From: Desulfovibrio sp.
GTDB lineage: Bacteria > Desulfobacterota > Desulfovibrionia > Desulfovibrionales > Desulfovibrionaceae
Assembly: GCA_030145055.1 (NCBI GenBank)
Contig: JAQYWK010000006.1
Location: 1-64,000 of the forward strand
DNA: 64,000 nt
Direction: 5' to 3'
Below the pieces are notes generated by a model. The model searched no databases, was not told where the DNA came from, and saw nothing but the letters and a program-made list of their open reading frames with translations. The position numbers and the translations under genes are program-made. Positions within the stretch are counted from its first letter, which is position 1. Every line of letters starts with the position of its first letter. Below are positions 44,406 through 53,219 of the stretch, one piece after another.

Positions 44406-45635
44406 CTATAATTGTTCATTGCTTTTAGACAGCAAGGTTACATTAGATTTCTTTGTTTCAAGAATTCCCTGAAGCCCCTGCGCCATAGCTTTTAATCCTT
44501 CAGGAGCTAGGTGGCTATATCTGGTTGTCATTTTAAAGTCAGCGTGTCCCATCAATTCTTTTACGCTGTAGAGATCCGTTCCTTTTTGTACCAGCCAGCT
44601 AGCAAAGGTGTGTCGGAGAGTATGGAAGCATACACGCTGTCTGGAGTCTGCTATTTGTTTATTAAAAAGCGCGTTTGCCACTCTGCCGAAAACTTTTGAA
44701 ACTCTAGTGATTTTACCACCTGTGCGACTTTTGAAAACTAGCCCTTGTGCTTCACCTTGATTATGACCTTGCAACACTTTTCGCATTTCATGTAATATGT
44801 AAGCATGACGGTTTCTGCCGGACTTGGGGTCACGAATAAAGATAGTATCATCGTCAAAATTGATGTCCTGCCATTCAAGAGATGCCACCTCCCCAAATCT
44901 TAAGCCTGCATAAAGAGAAATGACGCTCATTTGGTAAGCTATCAAGCTGCGGCCTTCTAGAGCCGTTAGAAGTGTTTTTGCTTCTTCAGGGCTTAAGAAA
45001 CGTTGCCGCTGGTTGTCCTTCTTGGGTAAAACTACTTTTTTAGTGGGACAGTCTTCATTTATAAAGCCATCGCGCCTTGCGAGGTTCCAGACTTGAGACA
45101 CAACACTAAATGCATACTTGATAGTGGCGGGAGATTTTCCAGCTTTAAGCATCCTTTGCTTTATCTTTTCAATATGTATTGGAGCCATTGCTGTGAAAGT
45201 AATTCCTTTAAATACAGGAGTAATCCAGAGTCTCCATAAAGCAAGCTCTGCTTCTTTTGAACCCTTAGTTTTGCTCTCTTGAGCAGGCCAGTAATTGCTT
45301 TCCCAAAAGTCGGCAAAGGTAACTTTATTTCTTTCCAAGTGGATAAGTTCTTCTTTGTTCTTGATTTCAAGCTCTTCGCGTTCTTTCCGTTTTTCAGCTA
45401 AAGTTCGAGGACCTTGCCCCGTTCTCTGATTTACCTTTAATTCCACTAGAAAGGTTAAAGCCCGCTTTGCGGTCATCCCTTGTGAACTCCACCCCAGGGC
45501 TTCCGTTTTAGTCTTGCCTTCAAACTTATAAGTGAGAGTGAAATATTTATCAGCTTGAACGCCATGCTTTCTAGTAGGGTGTTCCCGATATCGCACGCCG
45601 GGGAAATTGGTTTTATTCCAAACTTGCTTTGCCAT
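44406..45635 (-). CDS. int: tyrosine integrase of the island
   Basis: 409 residues from the ATG at 45635 (AGGAG ten bases upstream; a longer frame starts at 45692). Arm-binding N-terminal DUF4102/SAM-like region (about 1-180), then the catalytic domain with Arg in SLYAGLRFGEVASL (about 255), HTLRHTFASW (HxxR, about 340), LMGHADFKMTTRYSHL with catalytic Tyr. All catalytic residues are present. It lies 140 bp from the tRNA-Pro attachment site and points away from it, the normal layout for an island integrase. Confidence 0.95.
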   Translation of the reverse strand: MAKQVWNKTNFPGVRYREHPTRKHGVQADKYFTLTYKFEGKTKTEALGWSSQGMTAKRALTFLVELKVNQRTGQGPRTLAEKRKEREELEIKNKEELIHLERNKVTFADFWESNYWPAQESKTKGSKEAELALWRLWITPVFKGITFTAMAPIHIEKIKQRMLKAGKSPATIKYAFSVVSQVWNLARRDGFINEDCPTKKVVLPKKDNQRQRFLSPEEAKTLLTALEGRSLIAYQMSVISLYAGLRFGEVASLEWQDINFDDDTIFIRDPKSGRNRHAYILHEMRKVLQGHNQGEAQGLVFKSRTGGKITRVSKVFGRVANALFNKQIADSRQRVCFHTLRHTFASWLVQKGTDLYSVKELMGHADFKMTTRYSHLAPEGLKAMAQGLQGILETKKSNVTLLSKSNEQL

Positions 45636-45778
45636 ATCTGTACAACTCCTGTACAACTTTTTTTGATGAAACATCGTGTTTATGAGTGACATCCTGTGAA
45701 GTGATATACCTCTAAAGTCTTTGTTTATGCAAGCTTTGATAGGCTTTAGTGATAACCTGTGACATCTAGACGCACGGA

Positions 45779-45823
45779 ATGGGGTTCAAGGGGCCGGAAG
45801 TTCGAATCTTCTCATCCCGACCA
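45779..45823 (+). other. attachment site: 3' half of tRNA-Pro(GGG)
   Basis: The sequence starts in the anticodon loop (ATGGGGT, anticodon GGG, with G37), then the 3' anticodon stem TCAAG, variable loop GGGCC, T-stem and loop GGAAG-TTCGAAT-CTTCT, acceptor strand CATCCCG, A73 and CCA. The 5' half is missing: upstream bases ACGGA do not pair with TCAAG and no CGGGATG start is present. This is the duplicated tRNA end left at the distal junction of an element integrated in the anticodon loop. The intact tRNA-Pro must lie left of the window if the island is continuous. Confidence 0.88.
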
Positions 45824-45839
45824 AAAGAGTAAAGAATAT

Positions 45840-45875
45840 GGGTTGGTTAACGTTAAGTTAACCAACCCTTTTTTT
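45840..45875 (+). terminator. strong rho-independent terminator after the tRNA half
   Basis: GGGTTGGTTAAC, loop GTTAA, GTTAACCAACCC, seven T. It probably was the native tRNA-Pro terminator. A close relative occurs at 52621-52661. Confidence 0.9.
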
Positions 45876-45889
45876 ATGGATTAAACACT

Positions 45890-45956
45890 TTTTACGCCGA
45901 AAACGGCCTTTTACGGTTTCAACCTGCTGTTCACGGCGTAAAAGTATGTCGTAAAA
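45890..45956. repeat. four TTTTACG half-sites, arranged as inverted pairs
   Basis: TTTTACG at 45890 and 45909 in plus orientation, CGTAAAA at 45937 and 45950 in reverse; the outer pair extends to a 10-bp perfect inverted repeat (TTTTACGCCG/CGGCGTAAAA). They lie between the tRNA half-site and an IS, and could bind a recombination or transcription protein. Confidence 0.55.
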
Positions 45957-45991
45957 ATATATAGAAACATGATCATGTAAACCTCCCCAAG

Positions 45992-46826
45992 TTAGTGCCA
46001 CCCAAAAGTAGAGTTTTCTTGGGGTGAATGTGTTTGGACATATTCGACAGGAGTCATGTCGCCGAGCGACTCATGTGGTCGTTCTTCGTTATATTCACGA
46101 ATCCAGTCTTCAGTTATGTCCTTGACCTCGGTTAAGGTTGAAAACAAGTAAAAATCTAATATTTCATTCCGATAAGTTTTATTGAAACGTTCAACATATG
46201 AATTTTGGGTTGGCTTACCTGGCTGAATAAATTCCAGAGCAACGCCGTTCTTTTCGGCCCAATCAGCCAAAGTTACAGAGATTAACTCCGGCCCATTATC
46301 CATCTTCATTTTTTCAGGAAAACCGCGCCAAGCTGAAACTCTGTCCAGTACACGAGTTACCCGTACTGCGGGAAGACTTGTGTCTATTTCAATCATCAAG
46401 CACGTTAAAAGTTCTGAATCGCTGTCCACTTGTAAGCGAATCATGCATGAAATCAATCGACCAGCAAACATTGGCTTTCGGAGGAACGGCTAATGTTTGC
46501 GAATTTCGGGTTGGCAACCGTTTCTTACCTTTGCGACGGAAGTTCATTTTTAGCATGCAGTAAACCCGTTAAACCCTTTTATGGTTCCAGCGGTATCCTT
46601 GCTTGCGCAACAAAATGAACAACTTTCTGAAGCCGTAACGAGGGTAGCGGTCAGCCAGCTTGAGAAGCATTTCAATAATTACGGAATCGTCTCGCGGGGT
46701 TGGCTTATAGCAATACACTGAACGGCTCAAATGTAGTGCCTCACAAGCTCCCCTGATGCTGAGACAAAACTCGTCGCGTAGGTAATCTACAAGTTCACGC
46801 TTCTCAGTTGGCTTTAAAGCTTTTTT
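45992..46826 (-). pseudogene. IS3-family transposase OrfB, stop codon and frameshift
   Basis: Read on the minus strand: a normal start region (LVDYLRDEFCLSIRGACEAL), then an in-frame stop at 46569-46571 where Tyr is expected (RV*RVYC), then NVCWSIDFMHDSL (first Asp), then an interruption near 46395 where residues around NVLDD run into a stop and the frame changes with a small deletion. The last 159 residues are open and keep the second Asp (DNGPEL), Glu (YVERFNKTYR) and YNEERPHESLG end. Not functional. Confidence 0.9.
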
Positions 46827-47080
46827 GCTATGACGTCCTTCAGAGCTTCATTTTCAAGGCTTAGATTCGCAAACATATTCTTAAGTTTGCGGTTTTCATC
46901 CTCAAGCTCCTTAAGGCGGCGGATATCAGATGCTTCCATGCCGCCATACTTGGTTTTCCATTTGTAATATGCGGCCTGACTGACTTGGTACTTACGACAA
47001 ACCTCAACTACCTTGCGACCGCCTTCGACCTCTCTCAGGATCTTAATAATCTGACTTTCACTGAACTTAGATTTCCGCAT
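46814..47080 (-). CDS. IS3-family transposase OrfA, intact
   Basis: 88 residues: HTH (FSESQIIKILREVEGG, VCRKYQVSQAAYYKWK) and a Leu-zipper tail (LKELEDENRKLKNMFANL). It ends with an A-AAA-AAG slippery run at 46821-46826 for fusion to OrfB, which is broken, so only this part can be expressed in full. Confidence 0.9.
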   Translation of the reverse strand: MRKSKFSESQIIKILREVEGGRKVVEVCRKYQVSQAAYYKWKTKYGGMEASDIRRLKELEDENRKLKNMFANLSLENEALKDVIAKKL

Positions 47081-47140
47081 TTAAACAACCTCCTTCATGG
47101 CTGTTTTATCAGAAATCTCTACTTTGTGCTGGGACTGTTA

Positions 47141-47682
47141 TACGGAAGGGCTACATTTTTTTCAGCGGATTGTTAAGATATTCAATTATAAATTGGGTGG
47201 ACTGACGATCAACTTATACTTTTCAAACCAAAAGTTCAGCCCCACCCCAACATTACTGACCTCTATCATGTTTAATCTTTTCAGCCGTTCAATTTTCGAC
47301 CAAATCTAGTAATAAAACTACTGCGCACACATTATCTTGCTTCTGAGAGGATAATATTAACTTTATGCTGGCTAACATTTTAGATTAGGTATAACAATAG
47401 TACTGAGTTACGTTACATTGTGTAACATTAAATTGTGAACACAATGTATTTTAAGCAATTTGTGATAATCAGGGCTTGGAAAACATTAATAGCATAGCAA
47501 GTATTTTTATATAAGATCAGATAAACTACATTGCTGCTCATAATTGAAGATTTAATATTTTGAAAAAATAATTATATATAAAATTATACGTAAAAACTGC
47601 GTTTGTTAGATGATTTATTAGATATTGTTGTGCTGAGCTCTTATATTACATTATAAAAAACTTAGTTGTTTGGCGGAATATT
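47141..47682. other. intergenic region with an integrase-like scrap
   Basis: On the minus strand 47157-47181 reads YLNNPLKKM and matches YLNKPLKKI of the integrase fragment at 2237-2488 almost base for base over about 24 bases; upstream sequence has stops. Otherwise AT-rich, carrying the promoter region of the HD-GYP cluster and an inverted repeat at 47414-47448. Confidence 0.5.
47414..47448. promoter_or_regulatory. 10-bp inverted repeat upstream of the HD-GYP cluster
   Basis: TACATTGTGT (47414-47423) and ACACAATGTA (47439-47448) are perfect inverted repeats with a 15-bp spacer, some 235 bp before the first gene. Could be an operator; no matching regulator is nearby. Confidence 0.4.
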
Positions 47683-48837
47683 ATGAATAAGAATCTATTT
47701 GTTGTTTCAGATAATATACATATCAGTGCATCAATTGTTAAGTTATGCAGTCCGGTTTGTAATGTCGTTACTTCAACTATGGATTTAGTAAATTTATTAA
47801 TATTGTCTAGTAACACACCTCCATCAATTATAATTATTGAATGTAATAACTACTCAGACGTTCGTAATGTATTAAAAAAAATAAAAGAAAAGTTTAACGA
47901 CATAGAACGCGTTTTGATAACTTCTTACCTGGAAGATGAATTCAGGCGAGAGGTAAACGATAATGGACTTGCTAATAAAATAATTGTTAAGCCGTGTAGC
48001 AAGGCATCCCTTTTAAGTCTTTTAAAAGGAGGTACTAGTCATGCGAACACTAGTGTTACTATTAGCAAGCAATTGATCGCGGGAATAATAGAGGGGTACG
48101 GTACAAAAATTCCAGTTGTTTTTAGAGCATTCAATAGAATTTGTACAAATATTGATTTGATTGAAAGATACATTCATATTGATACATATTTTGCTAAGGA
48201 TGTTTTGGCATACTACATTTTGGCGATTACGAATCTTAGCTCTGAACTTATCCAAGATATACTATGTGGATCTAATAACAAAAAAGAATCGTATATCCTT
48301 CTCTATGAGCAGTTACTAAAAATAAAAGAAGTCACATTATTAAGTGATCCTAACTGTAATCCGTTACCCCTTAAGATAATGATGTATACGAACAAAAGAT
48401 ATAATGGAAAAGGATTCCCTAAAGATGATGTTGCAGGAGACTCTTTGCCATATTTATCTAGAGTTTTCAAAGTCCTATTTGATTTTCACTTCTTAATTGA
48501 AAAAGGTAAAAGTATTGGTGAAGCTGTTTTTGTTTTAAGCAAGCGAACTGGTTGGTATGATGATGATATATTGCAAAGCTTAATATCTTCGCAAGGTGAA
48601 GAAGCTACTTTTTATTTGCGTGAAGTTTTTCCACTGGGTTTACAGTCTGAAATGATAATGGCGCAAGATTTGTACATAACTGTAAAGGGTAAAAATCTAC
48701 TGTTAATAAAAAAAGGCAAAATTTTATCTGATAAGAATATAAACTACATCCACATGCATGCTCAAAGCATATTAGATGTAACGGAACCAATACTCATCAA
48801 GGAAAGTATATGTTTGGGTGAGGATGGCTATGCTTAA
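47683..48837 (+). CDS. receiver-like plus degenerate HD-GYP-like protein
   Basis: 384 residues. Residues 1-115 look like a receiver-type fold (PSIIIIECNN, then RVLITSYLEDE, then KIIVKPCSKASLL, the Lys-Pro of receivers) but without the usual Asp pocket. The C-terminal part has a GYP-like RYNGKGFPKDDVAGDSLPYLSRVFKV stretch split here as RYNGKGFPKDD and LPYLSRVFKV (about 245-270), but no HD metal motif, so it is probably not a phosphodiesterase and may bind cyclic-di-GMP or its partner. It overlaps the canonical HD-GYP gene. Confidence 0.7.
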   Translation: MNKNLFVVSDNIHISASIVKLCSPVCNVVTSTMDLVNLLILSSNTPPSIIIIECNNYSDVRNVLKKIKEKFNDIERVLITSYLEDEFRREVNDNGLANKIIVKPCSKASLLSLLKGGTSHANTSVTISKQLIAGIIEGYGTKIPVVFRAFNRICTNIDLIERYIHIDTYFAKDVLAYYILAITNLSSELIQDILCGSNNKKESYILLYEQLLKIKEVTLLSDPNCNPLPLKIMMYTNKRYNGKGFPKDDVAGDSLPYLSRVFKVLFDFHFLIEKGKSIGEAVFVLSKRTGWYDDDILQSLISSQGEEATFYLREVFPLGLQSEMIMAQDLYITVKGKNLLLIKKGKILSDKNINYIHMHAQSILDVTEPILIKESICLGEDGYA

Positions 48838-50059
48838 AAAAATTTCAGTCAAAAGGGTTCAGATAGGCATGTATGTACATCTAAAAGATGTATCGTGGTT
48901 CGAACATTCTTTTTTACGGTCTAAATTCCTGCTCAAAGAAAAGATTGAAATTGCGAATATTCTGGGAATAGGATGTGATTATGTTTATTATGACCCAGCA
49001 AAAAGCAGTACTGAACCTCTAGCTATCGACACTTTAATATCTAGGTCCGCCCCGAAAAAAGGCGCAAAAGAAATAAAGAAAAAGAAAGCCTCAGCCCTAA
49101 AAAAACGAAAAGAAGAATTTATTGAAACAGAAAAAAAATTTTATGCTTCGGCGCTAAAAGCTGATGAAATCATGCAGGGAATTTTGAGCGGGAGAACTTG
49201 TTATGGTGAAAAGGCTCAGCAAATGTCTCACGAACTTGCCGTCATTTTTAGTGCTGACGTACAGGCAACGCTTAATTTAATAAACTTTTCAGCCGAAGAA
49301 GAAGGCTTATATTATCACTCACTAAATGTTTCTATTTTATCTTGCATGCTCGGTAAGGAACTTGGAATTGGTGAAAGTGATATGAAATCTTTGGCTTTTG
49401 GCGCGTTAATGCATGATCTTGGAAAGTCTAAAATCCCAAAAAAAATATTATTTAAACAGGGTGCTTTCACAAAATCAGAGGTTAAAATGATTCAAATGCA
49501 CCCGCTTTTTGGGGTAGGATTATTATCTGGGATGAAAACTGTAGATCGAGATGTAATGAAGATTATATATCATCATCATGTTCGAAGAGACGGTACAGGA
49601 TATCCCTCACAGATAGCTTTTGATAAAGTCAGTTTGTTACCCAAAATAGTCTCAATTATAGATATTTATGACAATTTAATTAATAACAGACGTGTTGAAA
49701 AGAGCCTGACTCCTCACCAGGCTCTTGCAACTATTTATGGGAAATGGGCTGCAAAGCTTGATGAGAATATTTTAGGTCATTTTATAAGAATGCTGGGCAT
49801 ATATCCTCCGGGGTCGATCTGTAGACTGGATTCAGGAGAAATAGCACTGGTTGTGTCCATTGGAGAAAACCCGCTGCTTCCGGATGTTATTCTTTATGAC
49901 TCCGATGTGCCTAAAAATGATGCAATGATTTTAACTCTTGGCGTAGATATTGATTCTAAAATTGATAAGATTCTTTCCCCAAAGGATCTGAATCCTTCGG
50001 AACTGGCTTATTTATCACCTAAGTCTAAGATTGGATATTCTGCAGAAGTAAAATCGTAG
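48830..50059 (+). CDS. HD-GYP cyclic-di-GMP phosphodiesterase
   Basis: 409 residues from the ATG at 48830 (GAGG seven bases upstream; nearby GTG 48818 and ATG 48824 are alternatives), overlapping the upstream gene. N-terminal DUF3391 (KRVQIGMYVHLKDVSW), Lys-rich linker (about 70-100), then HD-GYP: HSLNVSILSCML, HD in LMHDLGKSKIP (about 194-200), HHHVRRDGTGYP (about 247-258, the GYP motif), and DIYDNLINNR. All metal ligands seem present. It should lower cyclic-di-GMP and affect motility or biofilm. Confidence 0.93.
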   Translation: MLKKISVKRVQIGMYVHLKDVSWFEHSFLRSKFLLKEKIEIANILGIGCDYVYYDPAKSSTEPLAIDTLISRSAPKKGAKEIKKKKASALKKRKEEFIETEKKFYASALKADEIMQGILSGRTCYGEKAQQMSHELAVIFSADVQATLNLINFSAEEEGLYYHSLNVSILSCMLGKELGIGESDMKSLAFGALMHDLGKSKIPKKILFKQGAFTKSEVKMIQMHPLFGVGLLSGMKTVDRDVMKIIYHHHVRRDGTGYPSQIAFDKVSLLPKIVSIIDIYDNLINNRRVEKSLTPHQALATIYGKWAAKLDENILGHFIRMLGIYPPGSICRLDSGEIALVVSIGENPLLPDVILYDSDVPKNDAMILTLGVDIDSKIDKILSPKDLNPSELAYLSPKSKIGYSAEVKS

Positions 50060-50072
50060 GAAGGTTAGAGCC

Positions 50073-50471
50073 GTGTTTATAGAATGGGACGATAAATATT
50101 GCATTGGGCACCCTGATATTGATGCTCAGCATAAAAAAATGTTTGAAATAATGAATATTGGTGCAAAGAATGAGAACTGCACAGATTTAACACAGATAGC
50201 TCTTATGCGTGAGTTGTTACAGTATGCTAAAGAACACTTTGCTACGGAAGAATCTTATATGCAAGAGATAGGATATCCGAATCTCCAAGAGCATAAAGAA
50301 GAACATAAAAAAATGGCTGATGCAGTTGAAAGATTGATCGTGAAATTATATTCAGAAGGACCTATTGATGTAGATGTTTTTGAAAAATTTACGGAATCAT
50401 GGATTATTGATCACGTGATACAGAAAGACTGCGGCATAAAGGTATTTTCCGAGGCCAGCTTAACCGGTTAA
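50073..50471 (+). CDS. bacteriohemerythrin
   Basis: 132 residues starting at a GTG with GGAAGG upstream. All diiron ligands are visible: His in GHPDID and QHKKMF, His/Glu in HFATEESYM, two His in HKEEHKKM, and His/Asp in HVIQKD. It binds O2 (or NO) with a non-heme diiron centre. It is probably cotranscribed with the HD-GYP gene, suggesting oxygen-responsive cyclic-di-GMP control. Confidence 0.95.
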   Translation: MFIEWDDKYCIGHPDIDAQHKKMFEIMNIGAKNENCTDLTQIALMRELLQYAKEHFATEESYMQEIGYPNLQEHKEEHKKMADAVERLIVKLYSEGPIDVDVFEKFTESWIIDHVIQKDCGIKVFSEASLTG

Positions 50472-50550
50472 TTTTTGTTTTATTTAAAAAGTCACATTAT
50501 GAAGCGAATTAGCTGCAAAATATGATAAACCGAAGCCCAGAGGAATACAT

Positions 50551-52608
50551 ATGAATTGTCCTAAAAGATCGGAAACAGCATTGCTTAATACTCTGACTAG
50601 AAACTACCCAGAATTACTAGAGGTAGAGAAAAGGGATTTAAGACTTGAGGAAATTGAACCAGATGTTGATTACCGTATAGAGCCTGAATGTAAATATGAT
50701 CCGGACGCAAAGGCTGATCTAGTTATCAAGAATGCGCTTTTAAATGATGGACGCAAAGTGAACATCGCAGTTACAGGAAACATTATTACCAAAGTCGATT
50801 CAGCTGATGAAATCAACCTAGTTACAGGCTCTATAACCAAGATTATGGATGCAAAGGGCAATTCTGTGTCACCCGGTTTTGTCGATTCTCACCTGCACCT
50901 AGATGTAGCGATGCAAAGACTCGGAACTTTAACCATTGAAGATGTGGAAACAGCGGCTGATTTTAAGAAACGCCTGATTGAACATGCGAAAGAAAACTCA
51001 AGCTCACCAATTCTGTATGTTTTCGGGCTACATTATTTTGATGATCCCATAATTCCTGCAGAGACCTGTCGCCATACACTTGATGAAATAGTCAAGGACA
51101 AGCCACTTCTTATTTTTGCCCATGATATGCATACTGCATGGGCCAATACAAGAGCCCTGGAGGAGGCCGGACTGTTGCACAAGATGCCCCCTTACCCGCA
51201 TCTGATTGAAGAACTTGGATTAGAACAGAAAATTATCGTTGATTCTGATGGAATTCCCACAGGCGAGCTTAGGGAACCTGATGTTTACTCTTTTCTTGAG
51301 GGCCCCCTTCAGGCCAAATATCCCCGTTCTGTTGAGCAGCAGCTTACCGATTTGGAAAATGTGTGCAACCAACTCGCCAAACATGGCATTACCGGAGTGC
51401 ATCGCATGGCTTTGTCTCAGCCTGCAGAAGATTTATCATTTCTTCTTTTGCTCCTTGAACTTGAACAACAGGAACGGTTACCTATACGTGTCAGCTCTTC
51501 ATTTTCCTCCGTTGCAGACCACAATATGTTACATGATGTTCTCATCGGCTATACCGCGCGCGATCTTCTAATTAAAGCCCGCAAAAAAGAAATAACGGCA
51601 GCGCAATTGCATGACAGCCTTTTGGAACTTCTCAAAGAAGTTGGTACGGCCAGACATGAAAAAGTAAAAAAAATGGCTGAAGAAGGCGGACATGGCGAGA
51701 GCCATCCAATGATGGACAAGTTGATAAAGACATCCCATAAGCTCACCGACATTATTTATAAAAAATATGTAAAGAATCATATAATAAGAGAGAATCCCCA
51801 CCAAAAAAGTAGCATGCCGAAACATATAGGCTATCACTCAAAAGTTCGGCTTGATACATTGAAAATTTTCATGGATGGAGTAATTGAAAAGGATACCGCC
51901 TACCGTCTCGATAAAACCCCGTCGCAGGGCATCCCGGAATTCAAACAGAATGATCTCGACAGGCTTATGGTTTTCGCTGACAGACTCGGAATTCAGGTTG
52001 CCGCCCATTCAATAGGAGACGGGTCGGTTAAGTCTATGCTTAACGCCATTTCCAAGGCACGAGAACAAAATAAAGATATTGACAAAAAACGAGGTCACAG
52101 GATTCCGCATCGTGTGGAACATATTGAAATCTGCCATCAGGAGGATCTACCCAGATTCGGAGAACTGGATGTGATTACCTCCATGCAGCCCTTGCATGAA
52201 AGAGGTCCGATGACCATGTGGCACACTCTGATCCCGAAGTCAGAATGGAATACAGCCTTTGCATGGAAGGAAGCTTTGGTGGACAACGCAACGCTTGTTT
52301 TCGGCAGTGACTGGCCCATAGTATCCTGTGACGTAAGAGACGCAATCAACCACGCAGTGACCCGTAAGCTCTGGTATGAAGGATCTAGGAACCAGTCTGT
52401 ATCTTTGGAGGAAGCTATTGCCGCTTATACTTCCGGTGCTGCTTTTTCAGAGTATTGCCAGAATATAAAAGGTGAAATCAAGCCCGGCATGCTGGCTGAT
52501 ATGGTTATCCTTTCGGGAAATATAAAAGAGCTCGAAAATGAATCTTTCAACTTGGATATAGAAGTAACAATCTGTGATGGAAAAGTTGTGTATATGAAAC
52601 AGAGCTAA
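50551..52608 (+). CDS. YtcJ-type amidohydrolase
   Basis: 685 residues, GAGGAA upstream. Amidohydrolase metal motif GFVDSHLHLD (about 109-118), HSIGDGSVKSML (about 490), HRVEHIEIC (about 515), and FGSDWPIVS (about 588) fit the YtcJ-like metal-dependent hydrolase family. It has an N-terminal beta-domain before the barrel and a Lys-rich insert near 350-415. Substrate unknown. It ends at a strong terminator. Confidence 0.9.
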   Translation: MNCPKRSETALLNTLTRNYPELLEVEKRDLRLEEIEPDVDYRIEPECKYDPDAKADLVIKNALLNDGRKVNIAVTGNIITKVDSADEINLVTGSITKIMDAKGNSVSPGFVDSHLHLDVAMQRLGTLTIEDVETAADFKKRLIEHAKENSSSPILYVFGLHYFDDPIIPAETCRHTLDEIVKDKPLLIFAHDMHTAWANTRALEEAGLLHKMPPYPHLIEELGLEQKIIVDSDGIPTGELREPDVYSFLEGPLQAKYPRSVEQQLTDLENVCNQLAKHGITGVHRMALSQPAEDLSFLLLLLELEQQERLPIRVSSSFSSVADHNMLHDVLIGYTARDLLIKARKKEITAAQLHDSLLELLKEVGTARHEKVKKMAEEGGHGESHPMMDKLIKTSHKLTDIIYKKYVKNHIIRENPHQKSSMPKHIGYHSKVRLDTLKIFMDGVIEKDTAYRLDKTPSQGIPEFKQNDLDRLMVFADRLGIQVAAHSIGDGSVKSMLNAISKAREQNKDIDKKRGHRIPHRVEHIEICHQEDLPRFGELDVITSMQPLHERGPMTMWHTLIPKSEWNTAFAWKEALVDNATLVFGSDWPIVSCDVRDAINHAVTRKLWYEGSRNQSVSLEEAIAAYTSGAAFSEYCQNIKGEIKPGMLADMVILSGNIKELENESFNLDIEVTICDGKVVYMKQS

Positions 52609-52620
52609 GTCGGTGGTGAA

Positions 52621-52661
52621 AATAAGGGTTGATTAACTTATCGTTAACCAACCCTTATTTT
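52621..52661 (+). terminator. rho-independent terminator
   Basis: AATAAGGGTTGATTAAC, loop TTATC, GTTAACCAACCCTTATT, then TTGTTTT. It is nearly the same stem as the terminator at 45840. Confidence 0.9.
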
Positions 52662-52705
52662 GTTTTATTAAACAGGTAAAAGAAAGCTAAAAAACTATCC
52701 AGAAC

Positions 52706-53182
52706 TTACATTCCTATAAAACCCTTAACAGTGGTCATAGCTTTATCCATATCAGCAATACCATCAGTCATCATAGACATTCCGGTAGCCGTATCAGTCT
52801 TCATTGCGCCCATACCTTTCATCATTTTCATCATGCCCATATTACCACCTTTCATGGCAGTTTTGATTTCCGCTGCATGCTTAGTTCCTTCACAAGCTGT
52901 TTCGATCATGGACATGCCTTTATGCATCGGCATCATTTCTTTTCTCATCATGGACATGCCAGCAGCAGATGTAGCTGAGTCTTTCATCATGCCCATACCC
53001 TGCTTCATAGAAGTAAGCCCCTTCTCCATCATATCTACGCCCTCCGGAACTGTACCGGTAACCATTGCTTTATCGCCATGGCCCATGCTGCCGTGTCCCG
53101 CACCCATATCCATTGCGAAAGCTGCGGATGAAAACATAAGGGTAAGAACCATTGCCAATGCGATGCTAGTAATCTTTTTCAT
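52706..53182 (-). CDS. exported Met-rich protein, probable copper-related
   Basis: 158 residues with a signal peptide (cleavage after AAFA, about 23). The mature protein has a Met/Gly/His-rich start (DMGAGHGSMGHGDKAM) and many MM and MxxM motifs; methionine clusters bind Cu(I)/Ag(I) in the periplasm. AAGGAG precedes the ATG. It lies 37 bases after the phosphatase gene on the same strand and faces the CusCBA operon, so a periplasmic metal-buffering role is likely. Confidence 0.75.
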   Translation of the reverse strand: MKKITSIALAMVLTLMFSSAAFAMDMGAGHGSMGHGDKAMVTGTVPEGVDMMEKGLTSMKQGMGMMKDSATSAAGMSMMRKEMMPMHKGMSMIETACEGTKHAAEIKTAMKGGNMGMMKMMKGMGAMKTDTATGMSMMTDGIADMDKAMTTVKGFIGM

Positions 53183-53219
53183 AATTTTAACTCCTTAAAA
53201 TAATTGTCTATGTTGAAAG

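Larger units (their letters stand above)
45991..47140 (-). mobile_element. second IS3-family element, decayed
   Basis: Imperfect inverted ends (AGTGCCA...AAAGTAGAGTTTTCT on the left against AGTCCCA...AAAGTAGAGATTTCT read inwards from the right). It holds an intact orfA and a broken orfB. It is a different IS3 subgroup from the one at 2489 (IS150/IS407-like orfB ends). No target duplication was identified. Confidence 0.85.

Noticed and set aside
45771-45823. Complete tRNA-Pro gene
   Set aside because: The 5' acceptor strand, D-arm and 5' anticodon stem are missing; only the 3' half is present, so it is a junction duplicate.
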